Shown here: one piece after another, positions 1-7,917 of the stretch
Numbering within the stretch: the stretch's first letter is position 1
Layout of the letters: every line of letters starts with the position of its first letter
NCBI RefSeq assembly: GCF_003967015.1
Contig: NZ_AP017560.1
Coordinates: forward strand, 3,160,048-3,224,047
Reading direction: 5' to 3'
From: Pseudanabaena sp. ABRG5-3
GTDB lineage: Bacteria; Cyanobacteriota; Cyanobacteriia; Pseudanabaenales; Pseudanabaenaceae
DNA: 64,000 bases
Notes under the pieces: generated by a model
Seen by the model: only the letters and a program-made list of their open reading frames with translations
What the model was told of the DNA's origin: nothing
Databases searched by the model: none
Position numbers and translations under genes: made by a program

Positions 1-1
1 C

Positions 2-796
2 TATTTCGATCAACATTCCGATGATCTCCTCGAACATGGTAATCAGCGCGTCATCGACTACCTCAAAGATGTCTCAGAACTCGTCAAGACCTCTGATGGC
101 AGCATAATTACGGCTTCGCAAATGCTAGAGCGATTTCTCTTCCCCGGTAATCAGCAATATGCACCGATCAATAAACTCTCTGGTGGTGAAAAACGGCGCT
201 TATTCCTTCTAAAAGTATTGATGGCAGCTCCCAATGTCTTAATCCTTGACGAACCGACCAATGATCTTGATGTCCAAACTCTCGCAGTTTTAGAGGAATA
301 TCTCGAAGACTTTAACGGCTGCGTAATTGTGGTTTCCCACGATCGCTATTTTCTAGATCGGACAGTCGATATGGTGTTCTCCTTCGAGGCTGCTGGCGAA
401 GTACGCCTATACCCTGGCAATTATTCTGTTTACTTAGATTATAAAAAAGACGAAGCGGAGCAGGAAAGCAATAATAACATCAAAGATCAGGGCAATAAAG
501 TGTCAAGGGATCAAAAAATTACCAATCCAGAACCAACTGCTCCTGACATCTCCAAGCCCAAAACTGAAATCCGCAAGCCCACAAAAGTTTCCTACAAAGA
601 GAAACGTGAGTATGAAGAACTTGAGGTGAAAATTCCCCAAATGGAAGCTGAAAAAGCACAAATCGAGAAGAAACTTTATCATAATCCCCCCAATGGACAT
701 CTAGAACTCCAGAAGCTATCCGATCGCTTAGCAGAACTGACTGAGGCGATCGATAAATCCACTGAGCGTTGGCTAGAACTGGCTGAGCGAGTTTAG
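2..796 (+). CDS. ABC-F family ATPase, C-terminal part (partial)
   Basis: The reading frame is open from base 2, so the 5' part lies outside the window. What is left is the second ATP-binding cassette: the ABC signature LSGGEKRR, Walker B LILDEPTNDLD and the switch histidine in VSHDRYFLDR. A charged linker and a C-terminal coiled coil rich in E, K and L follow, as in Uup-like ABC-F proteins (ABC_tran_CTD). ABC-F proteins have two cassettes and no membrane domain, and act on ribosomes or DNA in the cytoplasm rather than in transport. The exact subfamily cannot be fixed without the N-terminal half. A strong hairpin terminator follows the stop. Confidence 0.9.
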   Translation, partial: YFDQHSDDLLEHGNQRVIDYLKDVSELVKTSDGSIITASQMLERFLFPGNQQYAPINKLSGGEKRRLFLLKVLMAAPNVLILDEPTNDLDVQTLAVLEEYLEDFNGCVIVVSHDRYFLDRTVDMVFSFEAAGEVRLYPGNYSVYLDYKKDEAEQESNNNIKDQGNKVSRDQKITNPEPTAPDISKPKTEIRKPTKVSYKEKREYEELEVKIPQMEAEKAQIEKKLYHNPPNGHLELQKLSDRLAELTEAIDKSTERWLELAERV

Positions 797-798
797 GT

Positions 799-850
799 AA
801 AAGCAAAGAAAGGTAGCGCAGGCATCAGTCCACTACCTTTCTTTGCTTTT
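799..850 (+). terminator. Hairpin terminator after the ABC-F gene
   Basis: An 18-bp perfect stem (799-816 with 833-850) with a 16-nt loop ends in a T-run. It starts just after the ABC-F stop codon. It also argues against a TTG start at 850 for the next gene, because that codon lies in the 3' arm. Confidence 0.85.
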
Positions 851-873
851 TGGTTGTTAGTCAAGAAAAAGTA

Positions 874-3333
874 ATGAAGATCAATCAACTATCTACCGTA
901 ACTGTATCTAATAACTCAAAGTGGAACCTAGCCAAATTTGGGATAGAACTTAACGATCCCCATTGGTGGGCACAGATACTCTGCATCGCTTGCACATATT
1001 TTGTTTCCTCTTGGGTACTATCCGTTACTATTCCTAGAATCTATGGACCTTCCCCCGTTTGGCCAGGGGCAGGATTTAATGTCGGGTTTCTGTTAGCTTG
1101 GGGGCGATCGCGTTGGCTTGGGGTCTTTTTAGGTGTACTAGTTTTCAACCTGCATCGCAACTGGTTAAAAGTGCTAATTCCCGCCCTAGGCTCAAGTACT
1201 GGTGCAACTATCGGTGCATTAATCATAGTCTCGCTAATTTTAAAATTTACAGGTACAAATCAACCCTTCTCAAAAGTCCGCCATGTAGTCATATTTGCTC
1301 TTTGCTCCATATTTAGCGGCACGATTTTCCAAACCATAACTGGAATTTGTTTCTATGTAATTAATAATCGATATGCCGTTGGCTATAACCTTCTTCAAGA
1401 TCTTTTCTTGCCATGGTGGATTGGTGATTCCGTTGGCATTTTATTGTTTGGCTCCCTAACTTTGACATGGCTGCGAACGCACCCAAAGATAAATCTCAGA
1501 TCTGTATTTAATTGGGAATTCATAACGGCTGTAAGCAGTCTAGTTTTTGTTGCCTATCTATCTTTTTACGAAAGCCAGCCCCTTGAATATCTACTATTAC
1601 CACCATTGCTATGGTCAGCTTTTCGATTTGGGGCAAAGCTAACTACATTTCTGATTGTGCTTGTGAGTATGGCGGCTTCGGTGTCAACAGCCTATAGGTT
1701 TGGAGTTTTCTATAAGGCTGTATCCCAAGGAGATTCTCTATTATTGCTGCAAATCTTTATGAGTGTGATTGCGATGACGACGATCATTACTCTCGCAATT
1801 GTGGAGGAAAATCACAAAGCAAATCTACGCTTACAAAGATCCAATGAGGACTTAGAGCAACGAGTTTTTGACCGCACTCGCGATTTACGCCAAAGCGAAG
1901 CCAAAGCATTGGATCTAGCCGCGAAAGCTGAAGCTGCGAATCTCGCGAAAAGTGCTTTTATTGCCAATATGAGCCATGAACTGCGATCGCCCCTAAATGC
2001 AGTTATTGGTTTTTCACAGTTAATGTTAAGAACTAGTAATTTACCAATAGAACAGTATGAGAATGCGAGTATTATTTATCGTAGTGGTGATTATTTACTA
2101 ACATTAATCAACAATATTCTGGATCTATCAAAAATTGAGGCAGGTAAAGCAACTCTTAATTCTCAAAATTTTGATTTATACCTTTTATTGGATGATATTG
2201 AAGATATGCTCCAGTTACGTGCAACTAATGCTGGATTGAAACTAAGTTTTGAACGAGATTATGATGTACCTCGATACATTTATACAGATGAAATTAAGCT
2301 TCGCCAAGTCTTAATTAATTTGATTGGTAATGCACTTAAATTCACTAAAGTAGGTGGGGTTTTTGTCTACATCACTAAGTTAAGTAGTAACTCAAGCAAA
2401 GATAGCATTTTAAATTTTAGTGTTCGTGATACTGGGGTAGGGATTGCGGAAGAAGAATTATCTGAGCTATTTTTTTCCTTCTCGCAGGCTCAAGCAGGTC
2501 GAGAAAAACAAGAAGGCACAGGTTTAGGTTTAGCAATCAGCCGCAAATTCGTGCAGCTAATGGGTGGTGATATTAATGTTGCTAGCAAAGTTGGGGAAGG
2601 TACAACTTTCCAATTTCAAATTCATGTCCAAATTGGCAAAGAACCAATCAATGGCGATACTCAGAAAAAACGTGCATTATCCCTTGCCCCTAATCAGCCT
2701 ACTTATAGAATTTTAGTAGTTGATGATAAACCAATTAACTGTCAACTATTGCTTAAACTACTAATTCCTATGGGTTTTGAGGTCAAAGAAGCTAGCAATG
2801 GGCAAGAGGCGATCGCAGTCTGGGATACATGGGAACCACACCTCATCTGGATGGATATGCGAATGCCTGTGATGGATGGCTATGAGGCAACTAAATATAT
2901 TAAATCCACAACCAAAGGTAATGCCACCGCCATAATCGCCCTTACAGCAAGTGTTTTAGAAGAAGAAAAAGCCGTTGTCCTTTCCACGGGATGTGATGAC
3001 TTTCTGCGTAAGCCATTTAATGAACAAAGTATTTTTGATACACTTGCCAAACATCTTGGAGTCAAATATATATACGAGAAAAGTCCTAATTATGCCTCTG
3101 ACATAGATATTTGCGTAGAAACTCCACTAACATCTGATAATTTAAAAGTTATGCCCAATAAATGGCTAAACCAACTATGTAACGCAGCTCTCGAAGCTGA
3201 CAAAAGCTCAGTAATGAAACTAATTGGAGAAATCCCAGAAAATGAAACTGTTTTAGTGAGATCTCTAAGCAAGCTTGCTCGTAATTTCCAATTTGAGAAA
3301 TTAATCGATTTAGTTGAACCACTATTATCCTAA
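874..3333 (+). CDS. MASE1 hybrid sensor histidine kinase with C-terminal receiver
   Basis: About 819 aa from the ATG at 874; a TTG at 850 would extend it but lies inside the upstream terminator. Residues about 30-290 form a multi-helix membrane sensor of the MASE1 type (WPGAGFNVGFLLAWGR motif). A coiled coil follows, then a HisKA domain with the phospho-acceptor His near residue 368 (NMSHELRSPLN), a HATPase_c domain (N box NLIGNALKF, G box GTGLGLAISRK) and a receiver domain with the phospho-acceptor Asp near residue 661 (WMDMRMPVMDGYEA). A tail of about 100 residues has no clear domain and might be a degenerate phosphotransfer module. The kinase should autophosphorylate and pass phosphate to its own receiver. 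The next gene, 12 nt downstream, is a receiver protein and a likely partner. The signal is unknown. Confidence 0.9.
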   Translation: MKINQLSTVTVSNNSKWNLAKFGIELNDPHWWAQILCIACTYFVSSWVLSVTIPRIYGPSPVWPGAGFNVGFLLAWGRSRWLGVFLGVLVFNLHRNWLKVLIPALGSSTGATIGALIIVSLILKFTGTNQPFSKVRHVVIFALCSIFSGTIFQTITGICFYVINNRYAVGYNLLQDLFLPWWIGDSVGILLFGSLTLTWLRTHPKINLRSVFNWEFITAVSSLVFVAYLSFYESQPLEYLLLPPLLWSAFRFGAKLTTFLIVLVSMAASVSTAYRFGVFYKAVSQGDSLLLLQIFMSVIAMTTIITLAIVEENHKANLRLQRSNEDLEQRVFDRTRDLRQSEAKALDLAAKAEAANLAKSAFIANMSHELRSPLNAVIGFSQLMLRTSNLPIEQYENASIIYRSGDYLLTLINNILDLSKIEAGKATLNSQNFDLYLLLDDIEDMLQLRATNAGLKLSFERDYDVPRYIYTDEIKLRQVLINLIGNALKFTKVGGVFVYITKLSSNSSKDSILNFSVRDTGVGIAEEELSELFFSFSQAQAGREKQEGTGLGLAISRKFVQLMGGDINVASKVGEGTTFQFQIHVQIGKEPINGDTQKKRALSLAPNQPTYRILVVDDKPINCQLLLKLLIPMGFEVKEASNGQEAIAVWDTWEPHLIWMDMRMPVMDGYEATKYIKSTTKGNATAIIALTASVLEEEKAVVLSTGCDDFLRKPFNEQSIFDTLAKHLGVKYIYEKSPNYASDIDICVETPLTSDNLKVMPNKWLNQLCNAALEADKSSVMKLIGEIPENETVLVRSLSKLARNFQFEKLIDLVEPLLS

Positions 3334-3345
3334 ACTTATTAATTC

Positions 3346-4161
3346 ATGAGCTACAATCCTTCACTTGAAATCACGGGCAATATTCTCTTAGTAGATGATC
3401 TTCCTGAAAACTTACAACTATTGAGTGATTTATTGACCACACTTGGTTACAGTATTCGCAGCGTTACGAGTGGACGCATGGCGCTAAAAACCGCCAAGGT
3501 AAAACGCCCAGACTTGATCCTTTTAGATATCAAAATGCCAGACATGGATGGATATCAAGTTTGTCAAGCCTTTAAAGCTGACGAAGATTTAAGAGATATA
3601 CCCATAATTTTTATTAGCGCTCTTGATGATGTCTTCGATAAAGTAAAAGCTTTTTGGTCAGGTGGAGTTGATTATATTGCCAAGCCTTTTCAGAGTGAAG
3701 AAGTGGTAGTAAGACTAGAAAACCAGTTAACAATTCAACGGCAAAAGCAAGCATTGCGCGATGAAATTTCTAGACGCAAAGAAACTGAAGAAATGTTATA
3801 TCAGTCTAGAGCATTACTCACAAGTGTCATCAATAGCGTAACCGATGGTATTGCCGCAGTTCAGGCTGTACGTGATCCCACCACAGGGGACATCATAGAT
3901 TTCCGTTGTCTTGTAGTAAATCATGTCATTGCAAAACTATTTGATCGCTGTCGCGAAGATTTAATTGGCAAATTAGTGCTAAGAAAGTTTCTCGAGCGAG
4001 TCAAGCCTGAGCTATTTCAACAATTAGTTGAGGTAGTAGAAACAGGTCGGACTTTGGATACAAAAATCTCTTATTCTTCAGAAAACAATAGTTTCTATCA
4101 ATTAATAGCTGTTAAGTTAGGTGATGGCTTTACGATCACTTTAAGAAATATTCTTAGTTAA
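3346..4161 (+). CDS. Response regulator: receiver plus PAS-like domain
   Basis: 271 aa. Residues about 12-130 are a receiver domain with the acidic pair in LLVDDLPEN, the phospho-acceptor Asp61 in LLDIKMPDMDGYQ and the conserved Lys in YIAKPF. A short coiled coil leads into a C-terminal PAS-like domain (from about residue 155, SRALLTSVINSVTDGIAAVQ). There is no DNA-binding or catalytic output domain, so it probably works by protein contacts or lost an output module. It follows the hybrid kinase by 12 nt on the same strand, which suggests an operon and a phosphorelay pair. Similar receiver-PAS proteins continue into kinase or GGDEF domains; here the frame stops normally. Confidence 0.85.
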   Translation: MSYNPSLEITGNILLVDDLPENLQLLSDLLTTLGYSIRSVTSGRMALKTAKVKRPDLILLDIKMPDMDGYQVCQAFKADEDLRDIPIIFISALDDVFDKVKAFWSGGVDYIAKPFQSEEVVVRLENQLTIQRQKQALRDEISRRKETEEMLYQSRALLTSVINSVTDGIAAVQAVRDPTTGDIIDFRCLVVNHVIAKLFDRCREDLIGKLVLRKFLERVKPELFQQLVEVVETGRTLDTKISYSSENNSFYQLIAVKLGDGFTITLRNILS

Positions 4162-4164
4162 TAT

Positions 4165-4301
4165 CTGATGTTACGTGGAAGTTTCTAAAGTAGGGGCGGT
4201 TTTTGCATATAGATCTTACTTTAAGCCCAGAATTATCAACTAAACCCGCCCCTACTTTGCACATGATTACCTTATGGAGTGATGGTTCCACGTAACATCA
4301 G
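4165..4301. repeat. MITE-like nested inverted-repeat element, about 137 bp
   Basis: Outer perfect inverted repeats of 16 bp (4165-4180 and 4286-4301, ending CTGATGTTACG) enclose a second inverted pair of 13 bp (4187-4199 and 4246-4258, AAAGTAGGGGCGG). The inner pair is placed asymmetrically. It has no coding capacity. The size and terminal repeats fit a non-autonomous miniature element, but no target-site duplication is clear and no second copy lies in the window. Confidence 0.6.
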
Positions 4302-4336
4302 TTAATATCAATTTACTATAGCAATCTTAAATAAAC

Positions 4337-4361
4337 TTGAGGGGCGCTTTGCGCCCCTCAA
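4337..4361 (-). terminator. Palindrome / likely terminator of the lycopene cyclase gene
   Basis: An 11-bp perfect stem with a 3-nt loop and a core of the GCGC-TTT-GCGC type sits 2 nt beyond the stop codon of the minus-strand gene. It is followed on that strand by a T-rich stretch. Confidence 0.65.
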
Positions 4362-4363
4362 AC

Positions 4364-6367
4364 TTACTTTGGTTTACCAACGGAATAGTTAATTGCATAG
4401 CTCCAACTGAGCAACCGCAGCCACATACGAGGATTAGTAGGTTCTATCCATGCTTGACAACTGCGTATTAGCTGAGGCATCCATCCGCCCAAAATCGCAT
4501 TAGCAAAGGAATTACGGGTAAAGGCTCCATAGCTAGATAGCCATTTCAGTAAGTCCTGTATCCCAGCCATTTCCAAAATCCAAAGCACTAATTTCGGATT
4601 TTTAAAGGCAGCAATGAGGGCAAGGCGGTTAAACATTAACCAATTGAGGCGATCTTTGATAAAGCGATCGCTAACGGGTTGCGGCTCTTCGGCAAGCAAT
4701 CCAAAGAAAGTATTTAACATCGAATTCACTCGCTCAGGAGGCAAATGCATTCCCGTCGGAACCATCATTCCCTTAGAAAAGAGCCATGTGACCGCAATAT
4801 TACTTTGATAGGCATTAATCTGGCTAAGATCATCGGCTTTTAATAAATCATGCTTGAGAGCCGTATCAAGCAAAATTGCGAGACGGGGCAAATTGCGAAC
4901 GAGGGAACCAAAGCCCGTAAAGACTAGGGGCGATTGCAGAGAGGCGGCATCACCGATCGCTAAAATCCGATCAAAGGAACATTTTTTAGAATCCTCATTG
5001 AGGCTGTAATGTCCCGTAATATAGCCAAAAGTCGCCTTCTTCCAAGTTAATTTCTCCATATCACAACGCCGATATTCAGGCAAAATCGTGAAGAAGTCCT
5101 CATACATTTCCAGTAGCGACCCCGGATTTTCAGGATGGACTTGGTGATAATGGAACAGATAAATCGTTAGTTCATCTTTTTCTGCGGGAAATAGTTCCCA
5201 AATCAATTGTCTACCCCGCGAAATATCACCATGACTAAACAGAACATCCCCATATTGGGAATCCCATACATGTTTATCAAAACCTTCTAACACTGCACCC
5301 ACGGTGGGACATACGCTATCAAAGGCTTGCCCTGCATTAATTTGCTGCGCGATCGCTGAAGCCGATCCCATCGCATCAATTACTAAGCGCGAATTCAAAA
5401 TTACCTCGGCATCCGTTTCTAAATTCTTAGCAAAGATCGTCGCACCATTTTCACCAATAACGACCTTTTGAAATTCAGTGCGATCACAAATTACAGCACC
5501 ATATTGCTGTAACTTCTTACTACAGATTTCCAATAAACGATTAGTATCGATCGCAATATTTAAAACCGTAGGTGTATGCAGAACCTTCGCCTTGAGATGG
5601 GCGGGATTATTGCTATCAAAAAACTTATTAAAGCCATCGACATATTCCGCCGTAATCATCGCTTCAAATTCTTCTTTCGAGAAGAGCCCAAAATCGATGA
5701 GATTCTGAAATTCCGCGCGAGAAATATTCCATTCCCGATTCATCCGCCCAAAGGGAATACGCTCTACTAAGCAAACGCGATAGCCTAATTTCGCCATCAT
5801 CGCCGCATGGATTGCACCCAATGCTCCGCCCAAATAAACGATGTCATAGATCAAGTCTGGTTTCACAGAATTAGCTTGCGAATCCTCAAAAATTACCTGT
5901 TTGGGAGTTTCAGGATTCTTAACACTTTCACGCCAACGCTTTTCCCACCAATAGACACGATTAAGGTCATATTCGCCATTGGGAATCCGTTGAAAGAATT
6001 TAACCGTAAGCGGATATTCTGCGGCTAGTGCCTCAAAAATAGACTGATTCGGGGCGATCGCAGGTGGTTGCTTAAACTCATAGGGAAAGGCAAGTCGCAC
6101 CGCTTTAGTAAAATGCTCAAGAAATTCCTTTTCGCCATCCATGACCTCATCCGACCAGCGAAATATTTTGAGGTAAGTCGTGCGTTGTAATGTCCAGATA
6201 AATACTGATAATTGCGCGATCGCACCTGAACGATTTTGGCGATCGAGGATAAAGCCATGCTTAGCAACGGATTTTTTCCCAAAGGGAGGTTGATACTCAT
6301 TCTGGAGCCATGTTTTCACGGCTGCAACCTGAGTCGTAGGGATCTCGATGTAAAGTAACTGCTGCAT
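4364..6367 (-). CDS. cruA: CruA-type lycopene cyclase (FAD/NAD(P)-binding oxidoreductase fold)
   Basis: 667 aa. An N-terminal region of about 170 residues precedes a Rossmann-like dinucleotide motif (IYDIVYLGGALGAIHAAMM, near residue 175) and the segment ERIPFGRMNREWNISRAEFQ, which I recognise as typical of the CruA/CruP family of lycopene cyclases in cyanobacteria and green sulfur bacteria. A second conserved segment is the DAMGSASAIAQQ region. CruA makes beta or gamma ionone rings on lycopene in carotenoid synthesis and is membrane associated; the C-terminal 150 residues are hydrophobic, in keeping with that. The paralogue CruP is the main alternative; the long N-terminal domain and total length favour CruA. 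A hairpin lies just past the stop. Confidence 0.7.
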   Translation of the reverse strand: MQQLLYIEIPTTQVAAVKTWLQNEYQPPFGKKSVAKHGFILDRQNRSGAIAQLSVFIWTLQRTTYLKIFRWSDEVMDGEKEFLEHFTKAVRLAFPYEFKQPPAIAPNQSIFEALAAEYPLTVKFFQRIPNGEYDLNRVYWWEKRWRESVKNPETPKQVIFEDSQANSVKPDLIYDIVYLGGALGAIHAAMMAKLGYRVCLVERIPFGRMNREWNISRAEFQNLIDFGLFSKEEFEAMITAEYVDGFNKFFDSNNPAHLKAKVLHTPTVLNIAIDTNRLLEICSKKLQQYGAVICDRTEFQKVVIGENGATIFAKNLETDAEVILNSRLVIDAMGSASAIAQQINAGQAFDSVCPTVGAVLEGFDKHVWDSQYGDVLFSHGDISRGRQLIWELFPAEKDELTIYLFHYHQVHPENPGSLLEMYEDFFTILPEYRRCDMEKLTWKKATFGYITGHYSLNEDSKKCSFDRILAIGDAASLQSPLVFTGFGSLVRNLPRLAILLDTALKHDLLKADDLSQINAYQSNIAVTWLFSKGMMVPTGMHLPPERVNSMLNTFFGLLAEEPQPVSDRFIKDRLNWLMFNRLALIAAFKNPKLVLWILEMAGIQDLLKWLSSYGAFTRNSFANAILGGWMPQLIRSCQAWIEPTNPRMWLRLLSWSYAINYSVGKPK

Positions 6368-6428
6368 GGCTAAATCAATATCTTCAGTATTCTCATTTTG
6401 GCATATAGGCGATCGCTAGGGGATGCGT

Positions 6429-6830
6429 TTAAGTTTCTGGGCGCAACAATCGAGTAAAACCTTCTTGCTCAAAGTGACGATCAGTTGTTAATGCTTCAGT
6501 AATTCCTCGTTGCTTCATCAAAACAAAGCTGACTGCATCGCATAAAGAGTAAGTTTTATCCAGTCTTAAAGTTAATAGCTCAACGGCTTCTCGATGTAGC
6601 TGTTCATTTATCCAAACTGTCTCTATATCTGGGTTATCCAATAAATCAACAATGAAAGCAAGCATGAAATCACGCGGAAGTCTTCTAGCATTAGCTAAGG
6701 CTACATATTCAGCAACGATATAGCTATGTGTCAGCCGAGTTAAGGATTTTTTGTATGCGTTACAAGCTTGTGTGTGAAGAGGTTCAGTTTTGTAATGGAG
6801 GCAAAGCAACCCTGACGTATCGAGAAGCAT
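6429..6830 (-). CDS. PIN-domain toxin, VapC-like
   Basis: 133 aa, the full length of a PIN domain. The four acidic positions expected for Mg2+-dependent RNase activity can be seen: Asp4 (MLLDTSGLL), Glu near 41 (YIVAEYVAL), Asp near 98 (YSLCDAVSF) and Asp near 117 (ALTTDRHF). VapC toxins cleave tRNA or rRNA and are held inactive by the cognate antitoxin. The start codon overlaps the stop of the upstream antitoxin gene by one base (TAATG), so the two are translationally coupled. No HIP1 site lies in the gene pair and the composition is AT-rich, in line with acquisition by transfer. Confidence 0.85.
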   Translation of the reverse strand: MLLDTSGLLCLHYKTEPLHTQACNAYKKSLTRLTHSYIVAEYVALANARRLPRDFMLAFIVDLLDNPDIETVWINEQLHREAVELLTLRLDKTYSLCDAVSFVLMKQRGITEALTTDRHFEQEGFTRLLRPET

Positions 6831-7117
6831 TATTCGTCCTCATGGTTACTGGCATATTCTTTTGCTAAGTCAGCATCAATACTTTCATTGTCTAAGTTCA
6901 TACCAATACCTAGATCGATTTCTCCAAAATGACGCTCAAATTTTGATATTCTGCTTTCTTTTTCTGCATCATTGGGTAAGAGTTTAAACATCTGGGCAAA
7001 GTTTTGTTCAAGAAGCTTTACAACTAAATTTTCTGGCGGAATGCCAATACTTTGTGCTTGCTGATGAAGAGCAGCAAAAAACTGGTCATTCAATTCTAAA
7101 GTCAAAGTTTGGGTCAT
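6830..7117 (-). CDS. Antitoxin of the VapBC-like pair
   Basis: 95 aa, placed directly upstream of the PIN toxin with a one-base overlap. The N-terminal half (residues 1-50, MTQTLTLELNDQFFAALHQQ) is a short strand followed by helices, as in small DNA-binding antitoxins. The C-terminal third is acidic (DLGIGMNLDNESIDADLAKE) and is likely the disordered toxin-neutralising tail. By analogy it should bind the toxin and repress its own promoter. The family within type II antitoxins cannot be named from sequence alone. Confidence 0.75.
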   Translation of the reverse strand: MTQTLTLELNDQFFAALHQQAQSIGIPPENLVVKLLEQNFAQMFKLLPNDAEKESRISKFERHFGEIDLGIGMNLDNESIDADLAKEYASNHEDE

Positions 7118-7242
7118 ACGGTTTGCCGCTTAGATAGAAGTTTAGTGTAATTATAGCCTCTAGAGTTCGAGCATACCTTTGTTATTGGCAGCTAATTTGT
7201 ATTGCATTTATTCAGATTTACATTCCGCTTACAATATCAAAT

Positions 7243-7917
7243 CTACAATCTCTCTAAACGTGTTATCCATTGATCGAAATGTAGACATTTTTCTCTAATT
7301 TTTACCAACCCAATTTTCTGGATTACTTGGGGAGCTAAAGTAGTTTTTAATTTGTCGTATCTAGGGATAATTTTTGCAAGTCGCTTAGAAGGGGCAGTAG
7401 TTACTCCTTGGTTAATCCATTCTGGAGATGGATAACTATTGCATTCTGTTGACAACTGATTGATTTCATTTTTGTATTCATCATATTCAGGAAAGCTTTT
7501 ATATATCTCCTCTAAGTTTGTAAAAATTAAAGATTCAAATTCATGTAACTGAATATATGGAATAAAACGATTATCATTAATACTACTTGCAAAAGCAGTT
7601 TCCAAAAGCTCAACTTTACGATAAGGATCTGATAACTTATTAGCTTGCTCAAATGATGGAAATTCATTAGGCAACGCATATAAATCGAACATAGTTGTAA
7701 ATCTTACATCTTGTTTACTTTGTTGCTTTAGCCATCGATTAATATCATTTTCAACTTTTGCATAATTTTCTAATCCACCTTTTTTACCTTTAGCTTTATT
7801 AGTTGTTATGCGGCAAGCAGATGTGGAAATTTGAAACTGTCCTAAATAATCAACCAAAGTGTTGTTTACAAATATTTCTTCTGTCTCCCCTTCAACAATA
7901 ATGTTTAAACGAATCAT
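7243..7917 (-). CDS. DUF4276 family protein, TOPRIM-like, partner of the AAA ATPase
   Basis: 224 aa. It begins IRLNIIVEGETEEIFVNNTL, the signature of DUF4276: a hydrophobic strand followed by an EGxTE motif like the first acidic site of TOPRIM nucleases. A second acidic patch (TMFDLYALP) and the conserved YIQLHEFESLIF segment follow. Such proteins are found next to RecF/OLD-like ATPases and are thought to be the nuclease half of a split defence unit. The gene overlaps the ATPase gene by 4 nt (ATGA), which points to coupled translation and a stoichiometric complex. The toxic or nuclease role is inference. It is AT-rich with no HIP1. Confidence 0.8.
   Translation of the reverse strand: MIRLNIIVEGETEEIFVNNTLVDYLGQFQISTSACRITTNKAKGKKGGLENYAKVENDINRWLKQQSKQDVRFTTMFDLYALPNEFPSFEQANKLSDPYRKVELLETAFASSINDNRFIPYIQLHEFESLIFTNLEEIYKSFPEYDEYKNEINQLSTECNSYPSPEWINQGVTTAPSKRLAKIIPRYDKLKTTLAPQVIQKIGLVKIREKCLHFDQWITRLERL

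Noticed and set aside
850-873. TTG start for the hybrid histidine kinase
   Set aside because: It lies in the 3' arm of the upstream terminator; the ATG at 874 is more plausible.
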